Below are positions 5,421 to 9,628 of a DNA stretch of 9,628 nt, piece after piece. The position numbers and the translations under genes were made by a program. Numbering within the stretch: the stretch's first letter is position 1; each line of letters begins with the position of its first letter. The notes under the pieces were generated by a model. That model had not been told where the DNA came from and made no database searches. It was given only the letters and a program-made list of their open reading frames with translations. This stretch comes from Candidatus Woesearchaeota archaeon (GTDB taxonomy: Archaea > Nanobdellota > Nanobdellia > UBA10117 > ARS21), in contig PBPJ01000035.1 of the NCBI GenBank assembly GCA_002725495.1, positions 19,320-28,947 on the forward strand. Reading direction: 5' to 3'.

Positions 5421-6805
5421 TAGTCATCACTACTCATAATTTTCTTTAAAGAAGGATGCATATCCATTGCATGTTCTTTTGCAATACGTTCATAGAATTG
5501 ATATATAATCATAACTGCCAATAATATTCCGGTACCTCTGCTTAAAGCGCCTAATAAATCTGCCAATGCTGCTAATACTCCGACTAATGCACCGCCCATT
5601 ACAGTAAGACTAGGAATATATCTATTTAAAATTGACTCTAATACTCTCGCGTCACGTCTAAATCCTGGTATTTGTAATCCTGAACTTAAAATTTGTTTAG
5701 CTTGAGCATCGGCGGACATATTTGCTGTTTTTACCCATAATACAGAGAATAGTGCTGAACCAAACACAAGAATTAGTGTATAAACAATCGCCTGTAGAAT
5801 TAATTCTCCAGATGCATTACCTAAGACTAATGACCTAACTACGTTTGGACTGTTTACCCATTTTACCAATCCTGTTGCAGGTGTACCGTCAATAAATGTT
5901 CCAAATATTGGTAAACCCCAATTCTCCAATAATCTTCCCCAAAGTTGGATATTTGCCATTAATGCAGCAACTAAAATAACTGGAATGTTGGAAGTATACA
6001 TAAATTTAAGTGGCCATCTCATTCCGTGACCTCTCATTCTACCAAATGATAACGGTATTTCCACTTTCATTGAGGAACCATATATAGATATAACGAATAC
6101 CAATATGGTTGCAAAAACTGCAACTAATGATAATAGAACTCCGGTGGCATCTCCACTTCCTAATGCCTGAATTAAATATGGAATTTTACCTACTGGAACA
6201 TCAGGATTTAGAGGACTAGCAAAAGGACTAAATGCGGCTATAAATATTTCTCGAGAAACTCCTGCAGCAATAAATAAAGATACTCCTGAACCGAAACCCC
6301 ATTTTTTGGCAACTCCGTCCATTAGAACAATCATGTATCCTCCAACGATCAATTGCATAATAAGTACTAATTCCATAAATTGGTAATTAAGGGCGCCAAC
6401 TGCGGGAGCTAGACCTCCCATAATAACATAAATTATTGCTTCAAAAACAACAAACAATAGTATGAATACTTTTTGTAATTCGTTAAATTTCTTCCTTCCT
6501 TCAGTAGAAGTTATTTCAATATTAAGTATCTTTGAACCGACTAATAATTGTAAAATAATACTGGCAGTAACAATAGGACCGATACCTAACGAAATCAATG
6601 ACCCGAAACTTGCACCGAGTATTGTTGAAAGTGATTCAAATTGAGCTAAAGCATTTTGTCCCAATCCGTAAAGAGGTATGTGTAATAAAACAAAATACAT
6701 CAATAGAACAAGTCCAGTCCACTTAAGTTTATCATTAAATGAAAGTTTTTTTTCTGGACCGGTAACTTCCGGAATATAGTTGGAAATTTTTGAAACTAAG
6801 CTCAT
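5420..6805 (-). CDS. secY: Protein translocase subunit SecY (Sec61 alpha)
   Basis: Channel-forming subunit of the SecYE-beta translocon in the cytoplasmic membrane. The 461-residue product has the archaeal N-terminus (IPEVTGPEKKLSFNDKLKWT) before TM1, the plug region ESLSTILGASFGSLISLGIG, and about ten hydrophobic helices. The basic cytoplasmic loop SLSFGRMRGHGMRWPLKFMY-like precedes the NIPVI helix, and the C-terminal loop SGLQIPGFRRDARVLESILN leads into YIPSLTVMGGALVG; these are the ribosome-contacting loops of the family. The gene starts 32 nt after uL15, the largest gap in this run, with no Shine-Dalgarno motif but a TATA-like box about 25 nt upstream. It ends in TAATG with the DUF106 gene. 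Confidence 0.97.
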   Translation of the reverse strand: MSLVSKISNYIPEVTGPEKKLSFNDKLKWTGLVLLMYFVLLHIPLYGLGQNALAQFESLSTILGASFGSLISLGIGPIVTASIILQLLVGSKILNIEITSTEGRKKFNELQKVFILLFVVFEAIIYVIMGGLAPAVGALNYQFMELVLIMQLIVGGYMIVLMDGVAKKWGFGSGVSLFIAAGVSREIFIAAFSPFASPLNPDVPVGKIPYLIQALGSGDATGVLLSLVAVFATILVFVISIYGSSMKVEIPLSFGRMRGHGMRWPLKFMYTSNIPVILVAALMANIQLWGRLLENWGLPIFGTFIDGTPATGLVKWVNSPNVVRSLVLGNASGELILQAIVYTLILVFGSALFSVLWVKTANMSADAQAKQILSSGLQIPGFRRDARVLESILNRYIPSLTVMGGALVGVLAALADLLGALSRGTGILLAVMIIYQFYERIAKEHAMDMHPSLKKIMSSDD

Positions 6806-6824
6806 AGTATGATATAATAAATTA

Positions 6825-6833
6825 TTTTTTATA
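6825..6833 (-). promoter_or_regulatory. Possible internal TATA box for secY
   Basis: TATAAAAAA on the minus strand, centred about 25 nt before the secY ATG, in the 32-nt uL15-secY gap that lacks a Shine-Dalgarno motif. It could start a leaderless secY message inside the operon. AT-rich context makes it tentative. Confidence 0.35.
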
Positions 6834-6837
6834 TTGT

Positions 6838-7296
6838 TTACTCAAGAATTTTTCCGCCAGCTTTTTCAACTTTGTTCTTGGCAGAAGCAGAATATTTAGA
6901 AACTTTAATTTCCATTTTTTCTGATATTTCACCTTTTGATAACAACTTATTGTAACCCAATTCACCAAGATCCAGAGTATATTTTGAACCGTCTTTTTTT
7001 ACTTTTTTATTTTTAATCCAATTTGGTAAATTTTTTACAATATTTTCTAAATTTATTATAGTATTATTTCTAGAATTTCTAATTTTTTTCATTCCACTAT
7101 TATTGTTAGCAATTCTACCGACTGGTTTTTTACCTTGAGATAATGGTAATGTTTTTCTTTGGGCTCCTCTTTTTCCTAGACCTGCTTTACCTCTTCCACC
7201 TCGATTTCCAGCACCTCTGTGTTTTTTACCGTGACCCCAACCGTGAGTACGTTTACCTCTTTGTTTTTGAACTTTTGATCTTGATTTGAATACCAT
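6838..7296 (-). CDS. rpl15: Ribosomal protein uL15 (archaeal L15/L27a type)
   Basis: 50S protein that binds 23S rRNA in late assembly. The 152-residue product has the arginine/glycine-rich N-terminal extension with RGKRTHGWGHGKKHRGAGNR (13-32) followed by GGRGKAGLGKRG. This is the archaeal/eukaryotic form of the family. The globular end has LDLGELGYNKLLSKGEI and the closing VEKAGGKI. It overlaps uL30 by one base (TAATG) and is followed by secY, the same order as in bacteria and archaea. Confidence 0.96.
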   Translation of the reverse strand: MVFKSRSKVQKQRGKRTHGWGHGKKHRGAGNRGGRGKAGLGKRGAQRKTLPLSQGKKPVGRIANNNSGMKKIRNSRNNTIINLENIVKNLPNWIKNKKVKKDGSKYTLDLGELGYNKLLSKGEISEKMEIKVSKYSASAKNKVEKAGGKILE

Positions 7297-7769
7297 TATA
7301 TCATCTTTTGTACTAATTTATTCATTTCTTTTCCTCTGTATCCTAGTACACCTCCTCGAGTAAATGGTTTTTTGATTCCTAATCTTTCAAATCCTCCGAT
7401 TGGTGGGTGTAATTTGAAAAATTTCTTTAATCCTTCAATGTCTTTCAAACCAGACTTACCTAATATGAAATTTTCGCTAAAATCTTTTATAGAAAGTTTA
7501 GTTTTATCTTTGACATATTTTTCTGTTAACCTATTATTGCCTGGTAATCTTCCTCTCTCGGATAATAATTTTATTATTGTTTCTTGGTCTACCTCACCAA
7601 AAGTACAGTAATCTTTGACTTTGTCAATCATACCCTTATTGGATGGAGTATTCTTTAGCAAGATTAATCTATGTTTTCTATGAAGTTTCATTAAATCAAG
7701 AGTTGTCTTTATTTGTGGTTTAATTCCAATTTCTCCTCGAACTCTCAATACTGCGATTATACCTGACAT
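7296..7769 (-). CDS. rpl30: Ribosomal protein uL30 (archaeal long form)
   Basis: 50S protein, long archaeal/eukaryotic L7-like form of 157 residues, against about 60 in bacteria. It begins IIAVLRVRGEIGIKPQIKTTL, continues LMKLHRKHRLILLKNTPSNK, has the LLSERGRLPGNNRLTEKY segment, and ends with HPPIGGFERLGIKKPFTRGG plus GVLGYRGKEMNKL. It starts 1 nt after the uS5 stop without a clear Shine-Dalgarno motif and ends in TAATG with uL15, so all three are probably translated in a coupled way. Confidence 0.96.
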   Translation of the reverse strand: MSGIIAVLRVRGEIGIKPQIKTTLDLMKLHRKHRLILLKNTPSNKGMIDKVKDYCTFGEVDQETIIKLLSERGRLPGNNRLTEKYVKDKTKLSIKDFSENFILGKSGLKDIEGLKKFFKLHPPIGGFERLGIKKPFTRGGVLGYRGKEMNKLVQKMI

Positions 7770-7770
7770 T

Positions 7771-8544
7771 TTAATAATGAACTAATGGTTTTTGTTCCTC
7801 CCTTATTTTTGTTGTTGTTGTTTTTATAAGTGCTTGCATTGTTGCATTAACTAAATTTATTTTTTGTCTTGTTTGACCAGTTGCCTTTGACCAAACATCT
7901 TTAATACCGGCTAATGTAAATATTTTTTTAATTTCATCTTCGATAACCAAACCTGTACCTGGTGGTGCAGGCATAAATTTGACTTTTACTGATCCGGATT
8001 TACCTTTAATTTCGAAAGGAATTGAATTTGATTCGGATATTTCGCTCTCCCAAGATCCATTACCTCTTGCAATTTTAATTAAATTAAGTTTAGCATTTCT
8101 AACGGCTTTATCTCGGGCAGGAACTGTTTCTTTAGCTCTACCTAAACCTATTCCGACGTAACCATTTTTATTTCCTACAACGGCCATTACTGTAAATACT
8201 GGACGATTTCCGTCTTTTGTTTTCTTTTGGGTTGTTCTAAATATTGCTCTGGCACCACCGCCAAATTTACCTTTTCTTTGACCAATATTTATAAAATCTG
8301 ATTCTAAATCGGATAGTAAGAAATCGACTATCTCTGGTTCTAAAATTTTAACTCCTGAGTTAAAAATTTCGTCAATATCATTAATTTTTTCAGACTTTAC
8401 TAATTTTCCGAGTTGTGTTTTTGGAGACCATGTATCCATTAACTTTTCCTTAACTGATCTTTCGTCAACAACTCTAGGTCTATAATTTCGATTATTTCGA
8501 TTATTTCGATTATTTCGATTATTTCGATTATTTTGGTTATTCAT
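7771..8544 (-). CDS. rps5: Ribosomal protein uS5 with an Asn/Arg repeat at its N-terminus
   Basis: 30S protein near the mRNA entry site, affecting decoding accuracy. The 257-residue product has the S5 double-stranded-RNA-like domain (RTTQKKTKDGNRPVFTVMAV at 103-122, GNKNGYVGIGLGRAKE at 124-139) and the C-terminal domain (PAPPGTGLVIEDEIKKI at 192-208, then DVWSKATGQTR). Residues 1-24 form an extra tail, MNNQ followed by five NNR triplets and NYRPR, which makes it longer than the roughly 210-230 residues I expect. The ATG lies 8 nt inside uL18 and has a good GGAGG 8 nt upstream, so the repeat is very likely translated. The next Met (about residue 36) lacks such support. Confidence 0.96.
   Translation of the reverse strand: MNNQNNRNNRNNRNNRNNRNYRPRVVDERSVKEKLMDTWSPKTQLGKLVKSEKINDIDEIFNSGVKILEPEIVDFLLSDLESDFINIGQRKGKFGGGARAIFRTTQKKTKDGNRPVFTVMAVVGNKNGYVGIGLGRAKETVPARDKAVRNAKLNLIKIARGNGSWESEISESNSIPFEIKGKSGSVKVKFMPAPPGTGLVIEDEIKKIFTLAGIKDVWSKATGQTRQKINLVNATMQALIKTTTTKIREEQKPLVHY
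8482..8535. repeat. 9-nt tandem repeat encoding NNR triplets
   Basis: Four perfect copies of ATTATTTCG (plus strand) at 8491-8526, flanked by single-base variants at 8482-8490 and 8527-8535. Because the unit is a multiple of three, copy changes alter only the length of the uS5 N-terminal Asn-Asn-Arg tail, not its frame. DNA-level identity including identical codons suggests recent expansion by slippage. Confidence 0.9.
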
Positions 8545-9037
8545 TTGATTTTCCTCCGATTAATTTATTTAAATCTACTGAAAGTTTGTCAGAAATATGT
8601 TTTCCTTCAATTCTATCTTTTGATGGGAAAACTTCTTTTGAGTGTGAAATTTTTAATCCTCCTGCTATTGCTCCAGATAAAGCACCATATATTGTACAAC
8701 CTTTTGTTGGTGTATATGATCCCATGTCAAAAATTGCTTCTTTTACTTTATTCTTTAAAGCAATTTCAGCCAATTTATAACCAGATAAATATGCGGCGGG
8801 AGTATTTTTTGATGAGTGTTTCCAACCCAACTTAGATAAATTCTTAGAGTTAAAATGTGCTAATGTGACATCGCCATTTGGTTTGTTATCAATAATTTGT
8901 AAATTGAAATATTTATTGGATCTTCTAACGACAAGTCTAGGTAAATCTGATTTTACAAAAGCCAATCTTTTCTTATAGTTAGTTTTACCTTCTCTTCTTC
9001 TTCTGAATTTTACGCTATATCTTTTTCCTTTTGCCAT
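8537..9037 (-). CDS. rpl18: Ribosomal protein uL18 (archaeal L18/L5e type)
   Basis: 50S central-protuberance protein that binds 5S rRNA. The 166-residue product has the basic opening (RYSVKFRRRREGKTNYKKRL) and LPRLVVRRSNKYFNLQII. It continues with NTPAAYLSGYKLAEIALKNK at about 80-99, the IYGALSGAIAGGLKISHS segment, and FPSKDRIEGKHI near the end, all typical of archaeal L18/eukaryotic L5. It begins in a TAATG with eL19 and overlaps the uS5 start by 8 nt; its last codons also form the uS5 Shine-Dalgarno motif. Confidence 0.97.
   Translation of the reverse strand: MAKGKRYSVKFRRRREGKTNYKKRLAFVKSDLPRLVVRRSNKYFNLQIIDNKPNGDVTLAHFNSKNLSKLGWKHSSKNTPAAYLSGYKLAEIALKNKVKEAIFDMGSYTPTKGCTIYGALSGAIAGGLKISHSKEVFPSKDRIEGKHISDKLSVDLNKLIGGKSNE
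8553..8557 (-). promoter_or_regulatory. Shine-Dalgarno site of uS5
   Basis: GGAGG within the uL18 codons for Ile-Gly-Gly, 8 nt before the uS5 ATG. It fixes the start at 8544 and so places the NNR repeat inside the protein. Confidence 0.75.
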
Positions 9038-9489
9038 TATTTCTTATTGAACAATTTATTTTGCTCCATATATTGTAACATTTGTCTCTTGTGTCTGAAA
9101 AACCCACCTTTTGATTTTAAATACAAGTTTTTCCAAGTTGAGGATGTAATTAATCCTCTTGATTTAAATGATTTTAATAGTTTTCTTTGTAACCTAACTC
9201 TTGAAATCCAATTATCTTTTGGTTTAGATCTTGCAGTTTTTCTACCGGATTTTTTTGCTGGACCTCTTTGTCTACCTTTCTTTTTTGCAATAACTCTTAG
9301 TCTTGCTCTTACTCTTGAATTTGATTTAGCAGCTTTTATTGTGATTACTTTTTGATCAATAAGATCTCTTACATCTGCCTTAGTAATTGCTTCTTTTACT
9401 TTATCTGCTTCTGCCGAATTAATTACTATTCTGGACTTACCTACTCCGGTAATCTTAGACGCTAATTCTTTTTGTAATTTAAGATTCAT
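9037..9489 (-). CDS. rpl19e: Ribosomal protein eL19 (L19e)
   Basis: Archaeal/eukaryotic-specific 50S protein forming an intersubunit bridge. The 150-residue product starts MNLKLQKELASKITGVGKSR, has the ITKADVRDLIDQKVI segment, and the basic KKGRQRGPAKKSGRKTARS linker at about 70-88. The WISRVRLQRKLLKSFKSRG helix and YLKSKGGFFRHKRQM near the C-terminus complete the standard family layout and length. It overlaps the preceding gene by ATGA, has GGAAGGT 8 nt upstream, and passes to uL18 through TAATG. Confidence 0.97.
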   Translation of the reverse strand: MNLKLQKELASKITGVGKSRIVINSAEADKVKEAITKADVRDLIDQKVITIKAAKSNSRVRARLRVIAKKKGRQRGPAKKSGRKTARSKPKDNWISRVRLQRKLLKSFKSRGLITSSTWKNLYLKSKGGFFRHKRQMLQYMEQNKLFNKK

Positions 9490-9628
9490 TTTTTAGTACC
9501 TTCCTTTTTTGGTTTTGATTCTTTTTTATCTTCTTTTGGTTTTTCTTTTGGTTTTGATTCTTTTTTATTTTCTTTCTTTTCAGCTTTTGGTTTTGATTCT
9601 TTTTTATTTTCTTTCTTTTCAGCTTTTG
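9486..9628 (-). CDS. C-terminal tail of an upstream gene, probably ribosomal protein eL32
   Basis: The right edge cuts this gene; only the last 46 codons are visible. They form a Lys/Glu-rich low-complexity tail with a 13-residue repeat, KAEKKENKKESKP, twice exactly and once changed (KEKPKEDKKESKP), then KKEGTKK. The frame is chosen because its TGA overlaps the eL19 start as ATGA. A second frame is also open until 9480 but would give a less ordinary Lys/Gln/Asn run and a longer overlap. Archaeal gene order (uL6-eL32-eL19-uL18) makes eL32 the best guess. Nothing in the tail itself identifies the family, and a charged tail could be fused to any upstream protein. Confidence 0.6.
   Translation of the reverse strand, partial: KAEKKENKKESKPKAEKKENKKESKPKEKPKEDKKESKPKKEGTKK
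9498..9504 (-). promoter_or_regulatory. Shine-Dalgarno-like site of eL19
   Basis: GGAAGGT within the last codons of the preceding gene (Lys-Glu-Gly), 8 nt before the eL19 ATG that forms the ATGA overlap. Confidence 0.5.
9510..9626. repeat. 39-nt tandem repeat encoding a Lys/Glu-rich tail
   Basis: Two identical 39-nt units (9588-9626 and 9549-9587) and a third, diverged unit (9510-9548) whose last 15 bases are conserved. The array may continue past the window edge. The unit is a multiple of three and codes for KAEKKENKKESKP. DNA identity of two neighbouring units points to recent duplication. Confidence 0.9.

Noticed and set aside
4314..6644. Plus-strand frames at 4314-4529 and 6462-6644
   Set aside because: Antisense to the conserved parts of cbf5 and secY; no promoter, no recognisable domain.
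7372..8161. Plus-strand frames at 7372-7611 and 7979-8161
   Set aside because: Antisense shadows of uL30 and uS5 without supporting signals.
8482..8535. Short direct repeats considered as a CRISPR array
   Set aside because: The 9-nt units are contiguous, have no spacers and encode part of uS5.
8533..8835. 100-codon plus-strand frame rich in Leu
   Set aside because: Antisense to uL18 over almost its full length; low-complexity leucine content is typical of a complement-strand shadow.
9047..9355. 102-codon plus-strand frame
   Set aside because: Fully antisense to eL19, whose family assignment is certain; no motif or start signal.
9480..9628. Alternative reading frame through the 39-nt repeats (Lys/Gln/Asn-rich)
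   Set aside because: Open only because the DNA is A-rich; the other frame ends in the usual ATGA junction with eL19 and gives a typical charged tail.

Overview
The window is a dense block of archaeal translation genes from a visibly AT-rich genome. Nearly everything is on the minus strand, so biological order runs from high to low coordinates. The archaeal-type ribosomal proteins (eL18, eL19, and the archaeal forms of uL15, uL30 and uS13), RNA polymerase subunits D and N, a Cbf5-like pseudouridine synthase and archaeal SecY leave little doubt about the domain. The low GC content, near-zero spacing, loss of several genes usually found in this cluster and cysteine-free RpoD suggest a reduced archaeon, possibly of the DPANN group. 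That placement is inference from gene content, not a phylogeny.

Region 1 (9628 down to 5016) is the end of the spc-like operon: a lysine/glutamate-rich tail of an upstream gene (probably eL32), then eL19, uL18, uS5, uL30, uL15, SecY and a three-TM DUF106/EMC3-type (YidC/Oxa1 superfamily) protein. Region 2 (5014 to 3979) holds a TruB/Cbf5 pseudouridine synthase followed by a 49-codon zinc-ribbon gene of the Trm112/UPF0434 family that is easily missed. The genes adk, eL34, cmk and eL14, which in many archaea lie between secY and cbf5, are absent here.

Region 3 (about 3531 to 4022) contains the only plus-strand gene, a small bacterial-PH-domain (bPH2) membrane-associated protein. It is divergent from tRNA-Ser and its 3' end overlaps the zinc-ribbon gene tail to tail by 44 bp. 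Region 4 (3530 to 1) is the alpha-like plus L13 operon: tRNA-Ser(GGA), uS13, uS4, uS11, RpoD, tRNA-Leu(UAG), eL18, uL13, uS9 and the first 15 codons of rpoN, which runs off the window.

Almost every gene junction is a 1-nt gap, a TAATG or an ATGA. Strong Shine-Dalgarno motifs occur mainly where the next start lies upstream of the previous stop, and are mostly missing where the start is at or just after the stop. Suitably placed TATA-like boxes predict leaderless starts for uS13, the PH-domain gene and possibly secY. Together the genes make ribosomal subunits, RNA polymerase, rRNA/tRNA modification enzymes and the membrane-protein insertion apparatus. I see no defence locus, mobile element, CRISPR array or clearly undescribed multi-gene system. 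The least ordinary part is the trm112-like/PH-domain junction. No gene-free stretch exceeds 300 bases.
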